Notes: generated from the letters alone by a model not told the origin. A stretch of DNA of 41,197 nt from UBA3907 sp033810155 (GCA_033810155.1 JAPXKJ010000007.1:1-41197), one strand, 5' to 3'. Positions 1 through 7,619 are shown, numbered from the stretch's first letter. A program made the numbers and translations.

Positions 1-56
1 GTCCTGTCTATAAAAATCAAGCCTCCCTTGAGATAAGTCGGTGCGGACCCAGCTTC

Positions 57-1370
57 TTACTGCCCATATTTGCTAAAGTCATTGCCTATTATAACCAAGA
101 CATCCGCTTCATCTGGTAGGTCGTGAGAAACATACGCTTTTGCTTGATCAGAAGTGCTCTTTAGAATCCTCAAGATCTCTATCTGGACATCCTTTTGTTC
201 GTTAGGCGCCAACACTCTCGTTTCTTCATAGTCAAACCGGCTGGCGTCGTCCACGCTCACCACTTGAAAATCATAGCTCCTTAGAATCGAAGCAACGTAA
301 TCAGCCGCGCCCGGAATTCCGCATCCATTCTGTACAGACACTTTGACGTTAGCGTTCTTGGCACGATCTATGCCTCTTAGAAGCCTATCAACAGTCTCTT
401 GCGCCTTTTCTGCATCGACAAGCCAATAACTCAAATCGCCTATATATCCATCGCTTCCAGGCAACACGCCCATCTCAACGTCTTGCATCTTTATATTGAG
501 CCCCACAGAAGCCAAGTACATGATATCCTCGTTGGAAAGATCGGTCACAACGTAAGGCATAATCTCCGACACTATCTGCGGTATCTTAGGCAGAGTTGCG
601 ACGCTCAGAACTTTATCTGCAAGTGCCTCCAAAAAGAGGTGCTGTGCTTCTATCCTTCCAATGTCTGCGTTTCGGTACTGCCTGTACCGAACAAACCCTA
701 AAGCCTTTTCGCCATTGAGAAGCTGAGGACCTTTCTCTATATGAATATAAAGGTTCTGGTAAGGATCTTCATAATTCATGTCCTCTGGCACATCGATATA
801 TACCCCACCCAAAACATCGATAACTTTCTTAAAACCTTCGAAGTCAACTCGCACGTACCGATGTATATCTATCTCAAGCAGGTTCTCTAAGGTCTCAACA
901 ACAAGGTCAGGTCCCCCATAGGCATGAGCATGCCCTGCCTTTTCTATGCTATTTACCGTAGGTATCAGAACCCGAGTGTCTCTCGGAACAGATAGTACGC
1001 CCACCTTTTTGAGTTCAGGGTCAATACTTACAACCATCATCACATCCGACCGTGTTCCTGTCTTCCCTGAAGTATTTACCTTTCCGTTCACTCCGCCATC
1101 TATGCCTATAACAAGTATGTTTATCCTGGAACTTTCGGCCACCACATCGCCACTCGAAAATGGATAACTGCTAGAGTACGCTTTTAGATAAGAGTACATT
1201 CCGAAGACAGTCCCTGCCCCGAACAAAACGACTGCCAGCACTACTATCCACACCTTCTTCAGCCGCCGCCTCTTCTGCGGCTTGGGTGACTCCTTCGGCA
1301 TTTCATATATCCTTGTTTCATCAATATCGTTCTCAGAGTTACTTCGATGAGAATCTCGTCGCCATCCCAT
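57..1370 (-). CDS. LytR-CpsA-Psr (LCP) family cell wall protein with LytR_C domain
   Basis: LCP proteins are membrane-anchored enzymes that attach teichoic acids or other glycopolymers to peptidoglycan outside the cell. This 437-residue protein has a charged cytoplasmic N-terminus (about 1-38), one membrane segment (about 39-58) and an LCP core beginning at NILVIGIDG. The core carries the conserved basic stretch VRYRQYRNADIGRIEAQH. A LytR_C-like domain follows (about 345-425, starting near VSVQNGCGIPGAA). The ATG overlaps the end of the upstream yqeK-like gene by 32 bases, with GGTGGTGA as a plausible binding site, so the two are probably translationally coupled. In related Bacillota the next gene is usually rsfS; only 56 bases remain here, so that cannot be seen. 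The family call is firm; the exact polymer attached is unknown. Confidence 0.9.
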   Translation of the reverse strand: MGWRRDSHRSNSENDIDETRIYEMPKESPKPQKRRRLKKVWIVVLAVVLFGAGTVFGMYSYLKAYSSSYPFSSGDVVAESSRINILVIGIDGGVNGKVNTSGKTGTRSDVMMVVSIDPELKKVGVLSVPRDTRVLIPTVNSIEKAGHAHAYGGPDLVVETLENLLEIDIHRYVRVDFEGFKKVIDVLGGVYIDVPEDMNYEDPYQNLYIHIEKGPQLLNGEKALGFVRYRQYRNADIGRIEAQHLFLEALADKVLSVATLPKIPQIVSEIMPYVVTDLSNEDIMYLASVGLNIKMQDVEMGVLPGSDGYIGDLSYWLVDAEKAQETVDRLLRGIDRAKNANVKVSVQNGCGIPGAADYVASILRSYDFQVVSVDDASRFDYEETRVLAPNEQKDVQIEILRILKSTSDQAKAYVSHDLPDEADVLVIIGNDFSKYGQ

Positions 1371-1917
1371 TAAATATCACCACCGTGTCAGTATCCACAA
1401 TCCAGCCTTGAGTCTTGGCTGCATATATAATATTTCCGCGCAGACATTCAAAAAGGGCGCCCTCAAAATCTCCCCTTTTCAGTAGATTTCGTATCCTTGC
1501 CACTCCGGGATAGACTCTTTCCGGCTCAGCCTTATCGGCCAGATAAAGGACCTGTTCCAATCTGGTCCAATTTGGTCTTCCCGTAACATGAAAAGAAATT
1601 GCATTAAGGACTCCCTCATCCAAAAGACCGATTTCTTCTTTGACTATCTGCGCCCCAACCTTCCCATGCAGTAAAAAAGGACAAATGCGCTCTTCTTTTC
1701 TAGGTATTATACCCTCTTTTAATGCCACTCGCAAAATCTCTTGGGGTGAAAGATCTCTAGCGATGTCATGAAGCAACCCTGACAAATAAGCTCTTTCGGG
1801 ATCAACTCCATTAGTCTGTGCGATATCATAGGCATAACGCGCCGTATTCTCACTGTGCAAAAACCGCTCTTCATCGATACGATTTCTCACAAAATCGTGA
1901 ATATGACTATACATCAA
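1339..1917 (-). CDS. yqeK: YqeK-family HD-domain phosphohydrolase
   Basis: YqeK proteins are HD-domain metal-dependent hydrolases; characterised members cleave diadenosine tetraphosphate symmetrically. The 192-residue sequence shows the HD signature in order: H21 (FLHSENTARYA), then LLHD at about 48-51, a later HGKVGAQ histidine and YLADK near the end, which is the normal metal-ligand pattern. The start used is TTG followed at once by ATG; a GGGGG sequence lies 11 bases upstream of the TTG, so the exact first residue is uncertain by one. It overlaps the LCP gene downstream. In most Bacillota yqeK directly follows nadD, but here about 4 kb holding the copy A membrane operon and an RRM gene separates them. 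Confidence 0.9.
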   Translation of the reverse strand: MMYSHIHDFVRNRIDEERFLHSENTARYAYDIAQTNGVDPERAYLSGLLHDIARDLSPQEILRVALKEGIIPRKEERICPFLLHGKVGAQIVKEEIGLLDEGVLNAISFHVTGRPNWTRLEQVLYLADKAEPERVYPGVARIRNLLKRGDFEGALFECLRGNIIYAAKTQGWIVDTDTVVIFNGMATRFSSK

Positions 1918-2074
1918 CTAGCTGACATCCCCCTATATCATTAGACATCAAAACCTTAGTCCGGGTTGCAATGACAGTCTAACACAATGAGGGGGCTCGC
2001 AGTGACCAGATATTGCTACTACTGCAGGCAGGGCGAAGAACCCTTGGCGAACGGCATTGGTCTCCTTTACGCAT

Positions 2075-2102
2075 GAGGCGGACGGCTCTTGCCGCCCGCC
2101 TC
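2075..2102 (-). terminator. Strong hairpin downstream of membrane operon copy A
   Basis: On the minus strand this is a 12-bp stem (GAGGCGGGCGGC with GCCGTCCGCCTC) closed by an AAGA loop, fully paired with one G-U wobble. Read on the plus strand the wobble becomes an A-C mismatch, so the structure fits minus-strand RNA better. It lies about 40 bases after the last gene of copy A. No U-run follows, so it could be an atypical terminator or an mRNA 3'-end stabiliser. The surrounding gap 1918-2142 otherwise holds only a doubtful 24-29 codon plus-strand ORF. Confidence 0.5.
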
Positions 2103-2142
2103 AAAGAGTCTGAATCCAGGCCAATACCCAATTGACCTAATC

Positions 2143-2748
2143 TTACCTAATGATACCCAACCAGTTGGCATAAAGAAAATGCAGCCTGTCGATAAGAAGT
2201 GCCATACGCCCCATCACCGTGCTTCCGAATGCTGCGCCAAAAGACACCATCATGACGCATCTTCCAAAAGTTGATACATGCTTGAGAACCCCTCTGTGTT
2301 CTTTGGAGAAATAGAAGTAAGAAAGGACTCCAAGAGTTCCAAAGATGATGATAGCATTATTGATGCTGTTTAGCGGGAGCACAGTGCTTTTTACTTGGTT
2401 GACTATCTGGGATCCAATTGTCCCCCTAATGGCCAAACCTGTTCCTATACCAACCAAGATTGACAAGGGGAATCTGGAAAGCCATGCTATATCCTTAAAG
2501 TATCTGGTGTAGAGGAGCAATCCTAGCAGCAAGGGTATTATGACGCTCCACTCACCCTCAGCAGTCAAAGGAGTTATGCCTTGGTCTCTTATGTTTATCC
2601 AACCTAATACAAGAGCATGCCCTGCAGATACCCCTACGTAGACATTTTCAACAATTCTGTAAAGTGGATTGTCTTTGAAGACAAAACTCATAATACCTAT
2701 GGTAGCTATAGCCGCAATCCACGTTCCAAGATCGCCACTTATCCGCAT
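2143..2748 (-). CDS. Copy A, gene 4: multi-pass membrane protein of the DUF6754 operon
   Basis: Function unknown. The 201-residue protein has about six hydrophobic segments. It aligns along its length with the product of 14607-15212. Shared blocks are the N-terminal KxNPxYRI(V/A)E, LLLYxRY near the middle, WLxRxPxSIxVGxGxG, PLNxxNN, and a C-terminal GRxxMMVxFGxAFGxTVxGR ending in WLGI. Glycine- and arginine-rich conserved positions inside membrane segments suggest packing or a polar pathway rather than a simple anchor. The ATG shares its A with the TAA stop of the preceding gene (TAATG), and its binding site AAGGAGGTG lies inside that gene, so the two are translationally coupled. No homologue with known function was recognised. 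Confidence 0.88.
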   Translation of the reverse strand: MRISGDLGTWIAAIATIGIMSFVFKDNPLYRIVENVYVGVSAGHALVLGWINIRDQGITPLTAEGEWSVIIPLLLGLLLYTRYFKDIAWLSRFPLSILVGIGTGLAIRGTIGSQIVNQVKSTVLPLNSINNAIIIFGTLGVLSYFYFSKEHRGVLKHVSTFGRCVMMVSFGAAFGSTVMGRMALLIDRLHFLYANWLGIIR

Positions 2749-3581
2749 TAATGCGCACCTCCTTCGGAGGGCTTAGTATTTTTCGTCGCAAGATATACTA
2801 CGTTACCAAGCGCTACCAACCCAAGTATGGTCAGATGCGATATTGACTGAGCGTCCATCCCTCTTGTGCCTAGTCCGGCAGTACCCATAAGGCTCTCATA
2901 CCCCGCTGCACCCTTCATGCTTGGTATCATGCCAACGATCTGCCCTGACTGGACATAAGGAGTCATATTGGGCACATTCACCGCAACGATGACCGTGGCA
3001 ACGGGAACACCTAAAGGGTCACCAACTTGTCTTATCCACTCAGGTACTCCTGGAGTCCCTGAGGAAATGCTAATTATGAGAGCTATATCCTCGCATGAAG
3101 TTATGCCTTTCATAACAGGAAGGTCGCTGGTAATATTGCCTCTGTAATCTCTTGGAAAGCTGCCAGGTATATCTTTGGCTACCTTTGCCATGGCAGTTTC
3201 TCCACCAGCGAGGTACCCAAGGTTTACATAGTCCACCCCGTACTCTTTATCGCGAAAATTGGAGCCACCAAGTGCAGTTTCCAAAAGACTTGGGCCTGTA
3301 TCAAAAAAGCCCATGCCTATCACTCTTATGCCTTTGTCCGCAAGATGGTTCAAAAGCGCCAGTGAGCCGGAAGACAACTCCCCGTATCCGCCCGGAGAAG
3401 TGTCCATCGATACTATAACCGCACTGCCATTAGGTAATGCCTCAACCATGTCATAGAGTTGTTTTGTCTCCGGCCCTACTACTACTCCAAGACCTATGGG
3501 CCAAATAAGAGGAATAGTGAGGGACAGAAAAACAACTCCATATATGACACGGCGGTCCATGTGTACGAGCTTATCAAACAA
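2748..3581 (-). CDS. Copy A, gene 3: double-anchored membrane protein with a large soluble domain
   Basis: Function unknown. The 277-residue protein has one membrane segment at about 13-36 and another near 250-266, with roughly 210 soluble residues between them. Its partner in copy B is 15298-16149. Shared motifs are the soluble-domain start ending in GEL, EYGVD(Y/W)VxxG(Y/W)xAGGxT (about 113-130), SGTPGVP versus AGSPGVP, SGQIxGM, (K/P)GAAxYE and MDAQSxxH just before the last membrane segment. Alternating hydrophobic strands with glycine turns in the soluble part suggest an alpha/beta fold. The start is TTG, chosen because GGAGG stands eight bases upstream and no ATG gives a better fit. It is the third gene of a tightly spaced operon. 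Confidence 0.86.
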   Translation of the reverse strand: MFDKLVHMDRRVIYGVVFLSLTIPLIWPIGLGVVVGPETKQLYDMVEALPNGSAVIVSMDTSPGGYGELSSGSLALLNHLADKGIRVIGMGFFDTGPSLLETALGGSNFRDKEYGVDYVNLGYLAGGETAMAKVAKDIPGSFPRDYRGNITSDLPVMKGITSCEDIALIISISSGTPGVPEWIRQVGDPLGVPVATVIVAVNVPNMTPYVQSGQIVGMIPSMKGAAGYESLMGTAGLGTRGMDAQSISHLTILGLVALGNVVYLATKNTKPSEGGAH

Positions 3582-3596
3582 TGTTTGTCCCTCCTT

Positions 3597-4223
3597 CTAC
3601 GAGCTTGAGCCGCCTAGGTATGTTCTTTCGATCCCTAGAAGCACCCTTACGCCTGAGGCTATACCGCCAATTCCAGCACCTATGAGCATGCCCCGCTGCC
3701 CTGCAAGGTTAGGAATATTCATTAGCCATTCACCTATAACGGGGAACTGTGACCATATCATCTCGCCGATCGGGACATTGCCGAGCATCAGGATGGCCGC
3801 CGATACTAGTAAGATCGCCGAATCAAGGTTCCTAATCCTAAATGCTCTGTATGCAGCAGACGCAATGAAAAATCCAGTCATCGCGTATACCGTAGCTTGT
3901 CCGGGAACAAAGAGAGCATCGAACCAGAATTGGTAGTTTGAGTCGGTAGGTCCTTTGGCGATCCCTAGTATAGCTATCCCTATCATAGAAAACAAGAGTG
4001 CTCCTGAATATAGCCAATCCAGGCCCTTGCCCTTCACGATTCTTTTTGCGTGAATTTGAATAAGATTGATTGAAGCCAATCCTAGGGCAAAAGCGGCAAT
4101 TATCACTCCCCAGTTCTGCACCGTATTGGCGGCTTGGCTCAAAGGTTCAGACGAGAAAAAGAATGATACAATCATAAGTAAACCGACGATAAACGCCAGT
4201 ATCATGGGTAATTCACGTTTCAT
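3597..4223 (-). CDS. Copy A, gene 2: multi-pass membrane protein of the DUF6754 operon
   Basis: Function unknown. The 208-residue protein has about six hydrophobic segments. The most striking block, FFIASAAYRAFRIRN (about 118-132), is identical in the copy B partner (16247-16903). MLGN and IGEMIW follow at 146-157, and both proteins end with YLGG. The N-terminus MKRE(L/V)PM is also shared. The ATG start follows AAGGGGTGA at normal spacing. Such a perfectly kept basic-aromatic block between membrane segments, in otherwise diverged proteins, points to a functional or partner-binding loop. It lies 16 bases upstream of gene 3. Confidence 0.87.
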   Translation of the reverse strand: MKRELPMILAFIVGLLMIVSFFFSSEPLSQAANTVQNWGVIIAAFALGLASINLIQIHAKRIVKGKGLDWLYSGALLFSMIGIAILGIAKGPTDSNYQFWFDALFVPGQATVYAMTGFFIASAAYRAFRIRNLDSAILLVSAAILMLGNVPIGEMIWSQFPVIGEWLMNIPNLAGQRGMLIGAGIGGIASGVRVLLGIERTYLGGSSS

Positions 4224-4239
4224 AGACTTATCACCCCTT

Positions 4240-5019
4240 TCACTTACTCAAAAGTTCCCCGAAGAAATTAGAGCCAAAACTTCGGGTCACTACACCGGCG
4301 ATTATTAGGACTGCTACTATTACTTTTGCCATATCCTGACCTACGATGGAACCGAGCTGCATCCTGTCTCCAGAAAGGTACGCTGCTGCTGCAAAGAGCT
4401 CTTCTCCAATGAGCGTATAATCCGAAGAGGCAACGAAAAAAGGTACCTGAGATAGCTGGGCAGTGCCTGTAATCTGCAGCGCACCAACCTCAGAACCTAC
4501 TTCGGCCAACATGAGGGATTCAGCCCAGAAGGCTCCCATCATGAAGTTCGCGGCAGGCCGTTCCCTAGCCATAATTCCCAGAAGCGCGGCAGCGTAGGCA
4601 AACTGTTGAGATGAAAGGAATCGTATGTTGTTAGGATCGTATCTGTCGTTTTTACCTTCCTCTAGATACGCTTGCCTAACCGTTTCTTCGGCCATGGGAA
4701 ATACCTCAGGCTGCCTTATGGTGACAATGAGCGGCACATCGAACCTAGCAGCCAGTCTTGCGACGTGACTCAAGATCGCCAATCCAGAAAACGTCTGCGG
4801 TGCTTCAACAGCTCCTATTCCTCCTAGGCCCGGACAGTAATGAACAGGTCTGCCCATTTCTGTCGCACGGCCTACCGCCTCTTCGATGGAGTCAAGTCCG
4901 GCAATCTTCCTTATCGAGACATTGCCTCCCTTTGACGCCTTCCACATAGAGTACAAAAGGCAACCAATAACTACTACAAGCAGCCAAAATGAAAAAACTC
5001 TGCCTTTTACTAACGTCAA
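4240..5019 (-). CDS. Copy A, gene 1: DUF6754-like membrane protein
   Basis: Recognised as resembling the DUF6754 family, which has no assigned function. One N-terminal membrane segment lies at about 8-25, then RKIAGLDSIEEAVGRATEMG (about 37-56) leading into RPVHY, a long soluble region, and a C-terminal hydrophobic segment (about 232-245). Conserved with copy B are (R/K)xxAxARxxPAANFxxGxFxAExLxLAE, ASxDYTxIGEE and SxVxQDxxxVI. The open frame extends upstream to an ATG at 5052, but GGGAGGTGA lies seven bases before the TTG at 5019, so that TTG is the probable start and gives 259 residues. It is the first gene of the operon, behind a leader of over 200 bases. Confidence 0.85.
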   Translation of the reverse strand: MTLVKGRVFSFWLLVVVIGCLLYSMWKASKGGNVSIRKIAGLDSIEEAVGRATEMGRPVHYCPGLGGIGAVEAPQTFSGLAILSHVARLAARFDVPLIVTIRQPEVFPMAEETVRQAYLEEGKNDRYDPNNIRFLSSQQFAYAAALLGIMARERPAANFMMGAFWAESLMLAEVGSEVGALQITGTAQLSQVPFFVASSDYTLIGEELFAAAAYLSGDRMQLGSIVGQDMAKVIVAVLIIAGVVTRSFGSNFFGELLSK

Positions 5020-5144
5020 AGCAGAATCACCTCCCATAATTGTCTGAATCACTAATCAAAATGTTTCCTTCTTTCCTTTCCATGGTGACATGGATATCTC
5101 TTCGCCATTTCTCAACCGCCTACATAGCTGCCAATTGTATATAA

Positions 5145-5170
5145 TTCGACAATGAAAGCTAGATTCCTTC
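5145..5170 (-). promoter_or_regulatory. Shared leader element with 0A-box-like TTGTCGAA (copy A)
   Basis: On the minus strand the element reads GAAGGA, 14 bases, GTCGAA, preceded by TT to give TTGTCGAA and followed by TTATATAC. TGTCGAA is the classical Spo0A (0A) box. The same two hexamers at the same distance occur in the copy B leader. It sits about 126 bases upstream of the gene 1 start. Regulation by Spo0A is inferred, not shown. Confidence 0.45.
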
Positions 5171-5255
5171 AAGAGATGACGATTCTTTTGAAAATTTAGC
5201 GGCACTCTGTAACAAGAAGAACTCAAGGGGGTGTGACAATAACCACCAAACATCA

Positions 5256-5293
5256 ACGAAAAGCGAAACGGCATAGCCTTTCAGCCATGCCGT
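5256..5293 (-). terminator. Rho-independent terminator after the RRM gene
   Basis: On the minus strand ACGGCAT and ATGCCGT pair around a short loop containing a further GC/GC pairing, followed by the T-rich tail TTTCGCTTTTC. It lies about 130 bases past the RRM stop and before copy A, so copy A is probably transcribed from its own promoter. Confidence 0.7.
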
Positions 5294-5421
5294 ACTACAA
5301 AAATCAAATCGCTTTTTTTCCACTAGGCGTTATCGCTATTGCGCCCATCCTTATTGATACCGTCATGTAGTCCCGGATAACTTCAGAAAACCGATATATT
5401 TTTCCCCGGCGTCTCCCATAA

Positions 5422-5676
5422 TTACATCCTGGACTGCCTCGGTCTTGCTTCGTTCACTACCAACTGTCTGCCACCGAGCATAGTACCATTGATTGCTTCT
5501 ATGGCCTTTTCTACGTCTTCATCGTTAACTTCAACGAATCCAAAACCTCTGGATCTCCCAGTATCTCTATCCGTGATAATACGGCAGTTTAACACATTTA
5601 CATAAGCGCTGAACATTTCCGCTAGTTCCTCACTGGTCGTCTCCCATGGCAAATTTCCAACATATAGAGTCCTCAC
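5422..5676 (-). CDS. Small RRM-type RNA-binding protein
   Basis: An 84-residue single-domain RNA recognition motif protein, about the full length of a bacterial RRM. RNP2 is LYVGNL (4-9) and RNP1 is RGFGFVEV (about 43-50), both with the aromatic residues that stack on RNA bases. The tail is short and basic (EARPRQSR), without the glycine-rich extension of cold-inducible cyanobacterial members. The start is GTG, set by GGAGGTG seven bases upstream. A possible promoter and a terminator frame it as a single-gene unit. Such proteins are likely post-transcriptional regulators or RNA chaperones; the targets are unknown. Confidence 0.93.
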   Translation of the reverse strand: MRTLYVGNLPWETTSEELAEMFSAYVNVLNCRIITDRDTGRSRGFGFVEVNDEDVEKAIEAINGTMLGGRQLVVNEARPRQSRM

Positions 5677-5736
5677 AAATACGCACCTCCCCTCATAGAA
5701 CCTGACCGATCCCCAACATCGCTTTGAGTTTACAGC

Positions 5737-5765
5737 TAGATACCTGATTTTCCACTGTGCAGCAA
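5737..5765 (-). promoter_or_regulatory. Possible sigma-A promoter for the RRM gene
   Basis: On the minus strand TTGCTG and TATCTA are separated by 17 bases, about 60 bases upstream of the GTG start. The match to consensus is moderate (four of six in each hexamer), so this is tentative. Confidence 0.4.
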
Positions 5766-5812
5766 ATACAGGGAAGCCTGCACATTCGCTTCCGCTCTAA
5801 CCTACACCCGTA

Positions 5813-6460
5813 TCAATCTAGACAACCGGGAAGCCAAAACTTCTTGCTTGTGCTTTCGGTGTAAAGCCCGCCTTTTTCAACATATAGACGCACTGATTCT
5901 GGCACTAGATACCGGATTGACCTGCCCTCTTTGACTCGCTGCCTTATCTCCCGAGATGCAATGGCCAATAGCGTGATAGGAAAGTGGTGTATTTTGCTAA
6001 AGCGCTCAGGCCCAATCACCTTTTCAAGAGTACCCAAGGTTTCGACACTGTATCCGGGTCTCGACACCGCGATGAATTCGGCAAGTTCAAATAGATGTTC
6101 AAATTCATTCCAAGTATAGACGTCAACTATTGCGTCAAGCCCTGTTATGAAATAGATTTTGGTGTCACTACCAAGGGCGCTCCTGAACTCTCTGAGGGTA
6201 TCTATCGTGTAAGAAGGCCCTTCTCTATCGATCTCAATTCTGGACACCTCAAAATTCGGATTATCGGCAGTAGCAAGTTCTGCCATCATGTATCTGTGTT
6301 CGGCAGAAGTCACTTCAGCAGGGGACTTATGCGGAGGCCTACCTGAAGGTACAAACACCACTCGTCTAAGCCCAAACCCTTGCAATACCTCTTCAGCGGC
6401 TCTAAGATGCCCATAGTGAATCGGATCGAAAGTGCCACCCATTATACCAATCGCTGTCAC
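5813..6460 (-). CDS. nadD: Nicotinate-nucleotide adenylyltransferase
   Basis: NadD joins nicotinate mononucleotide and ATP to form deamido-NAD in cytoplasmic NAD synthesis. The nucleotidyltransferase signature GGTFDPIHYGHL lies at the N-terminus (about 8-19), FVPSGRPPHK follows, and the C-terminal part contains SREIRQRVKEGRSIRYLVPESV, matching the ISSTxIR-type motif. The frame opens at a GTG at 6466, but GGAGG ends only one base before it and seven bases before the GTG at 6460, so the latter is preferred (215 residues). It lies downstream of obgE, as is common, but the usual next gene yqeK is displaced by the copy A operon. Confidence 0.95.
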   Translation of the reverse strand: MTAIGIMGGTFDPIHYGHLRAAEEVLQGFGLRRVVFVPSGRPPHKSPAEVTSAEHRYMMAELATADNPNFEVSRIEIDREGPSYTIDTLREFRSALGSDTKIYFITGLDAIVDVYTWNEFEHLFELAEFIAVSRPGYSVETLGTLEKVIGPERFSKIHHFPITLLAIASREIRQRVKEGRSIRYLVPESVRLYVEKGGLYTESTSKKFWLPGCLD

Positions 6461-6531
6461 TAACACGCCTCCAAAACCAAGTAACCCTCGTCGAAATTAG
6501 CCTTTAGAGTTTTTTCTTGTATTCTCTAAAT

Positions 6532-7551
6532 CTACCCAAAATCCTTCTTTTCAGCCTCCAAAATGTGACAAAGCTCAGAAATGAGGGGGGTTATCCCTGT
6601 TTTTTGCTCGGCTGAGATCAAAAAGACTGGTTTTTGCAAGAATTGCTCAAAATTCTCCTTAAGTTCCTTTAATTCTTCGATAGAACCAACCAAATCTATT
6701 TTGTTTATCGCAACTAGGCTTTCCTTCTTCTTCATATCATCGCTATACTGCATAACCTCGCGTTGCACTGTGACAAAATCATCAATAGCAGCCTTGAAAC
6801 CGTTACACCCATCTACCACATAAAGAAGTACCTCGGTCCTTTCGATGTGCCTCAAAAACTCGTGCCCTAGGCCCTTTCCTTCACTGGCGCCCTCGATAAG
6901 TCCCGGTATGTCTGCAACTACAAACCTACAACCATCGCCGTCGACGACACCCAAGTGAGGAGTGAGCGTCGTGAACGGATAAGGTCCAACTTCCGGAGTA
7001 GCTTTTGATATCGCTCGCAGTAGAGTAGACTTGCCCGCGTTTGGAAGACCTACCAGTCCAACGTCTGCGATAGACTTAAGCTCCAGTTGAATCCACCGCT
7101 CCTCGCCGGGTTTGCCCTCTTCGAACTTCCTAGGTGCCTGATTGACCGAAGTCGCAAATCTGGCATTACCCTTGCCTCCTTTGCCACCTCTTGCAACCAC
7201 TACCTCTTGGCCCACATTAGTAAGATCTGCAATCATCTCGCCTGTTTCAGCGTCAAACAAAACGGTGCCTGGGGGCACCATAATGACCAAGTCCTTCCCC
7301 TTCTTTCCGGACCTGTTGCTCCCTTCCCCCGGACGCCCGTTCTGGGCAACAAGGTGAGGCCTGTGTCTGAAATCTAGTAACGTATTTATGTTCGGGTCAA
7401 CTACAAAAACGACATTGCCCCCGTTGCCCCCATCTCCTCCTGCCGGTCCGCCAAAAGGCACAAACTTCTCTCGGCGAAATGCAACACATCCATTTCCCCC
7501 ATCCCCGGCTTTAACATATATCTTTGCTCTATCGATGAAGCGCGCACCCAA
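6532..7551 (-). CDS. obgE: Obg GTPase (ribosome assembly, stress control)
   Basis: Obg is a GTPase that binds the 50S subunit and takes part in ribosome maturation and growth control. The glycine-rich N-terminal Obg fold (FIDRAKIYVKAGDGGNG with repeated GGDGGNGG) is followed by the G domain: GLPNAGKST (G1), the TTLTPHLG region (G2), DIPGLIEGA (G3), NKIDL (G4) and ISAEQ (G5). There is no long C-terminal OCT domain. The frame extends to 7611, but those extra residues have no Obg counterpart; AGGAGG stands ten bases before the TTG at 7551, giving the family-typical start just before FIDRAK (339 residues). Confidence 0.96.
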   Translation of the reverse strand: MGARFIDRAKIYVKAGDGGNGCVAFRREKFVPFGGPAGGDGGNGGNVVFVVDPNINTLLDFRHRPHLVAQNGRPGEGSNRSGKKGKDLVIMVPPGTVLFDAETGEMIADLTNVGQEVVVARGGKGGKGNARFATSVNQAPRKFEEGKPGEERWIQLELKSIADVGLVGLPNAGKSTLLRAISKATPEVGPYPFTTLTPHLGVVDGDGCRFVVADIPGLIEGASEGKGLGHEFLRHIERTEVLLYVVDGCNGFKAAIDDFVTVQREVMQYSDDMKKKESLVAINKIDLVGSIEELKELKENFEQFLQKPVFLISAEQKTGITPLISELCHILEAEKKDFG

Positions 7552-7593
7552 CTCGAAGACTCCTCCTAAGCCCAATGGGACAAGGCTATAATA

Positions 7594-7619
7594 CCAAAAA
7601 CGGCGGGCCAAGCCGCCGC
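7594..7619 (-). terminator. Hairpin plus T-run between rpmA and obgE
   Basis: Minus-strand GCGGCGG and CCGCCGT pair (one G-U) around a six-base loop and are followed by TTTTT. It sits about 65 bases past the rpmA stop and about 40 bases before the obgE start, so it could end part of the ribosomal-protein transcript or work as an attenuator lowering obgE and nadD expression. Confidence 0.65.

Larger units (their letters stand above)
5020..5421. other. Leader and intergenic region of copy A
   Basis: This gap holds a terminator-like hairpin for the upstream RRM gene (near 5268-5293), a GAAGGA-N14-GTCGAA element (5145-5170) shared with copy B, and the ribosome binding site of gene 1. A 72-codon minus-strand frame (5056-5274) starts inside the terminator hairpin and has no family resemblance, so it is not accepted as a gene. 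I find no clear -35/-10 pair; TATATA directly after the GTCGAA box is the nearest -10-like sequence. Confidence 0.5.

Noticed and set aside
1..56. Possible start of rsfS downstream of the LCP gene
   Set aside because: An AAGGGAGG sequence is present on the minus strand, but too few bases remain to recognise a start or family.
5056..5274. 72-codon minus-strand frame in the copy A leader
   Set aside because: It starts within the terminator hairpin, has no good binding site, and its translation resembles no protein family.
6503..6530. Inverted repeat TTTAGAG/CTCTAAA after obgE
   Set aside because: Stem is AT-rich and has no T-run on the 3' side of the minus strand, so it is not convincing as a terminator.
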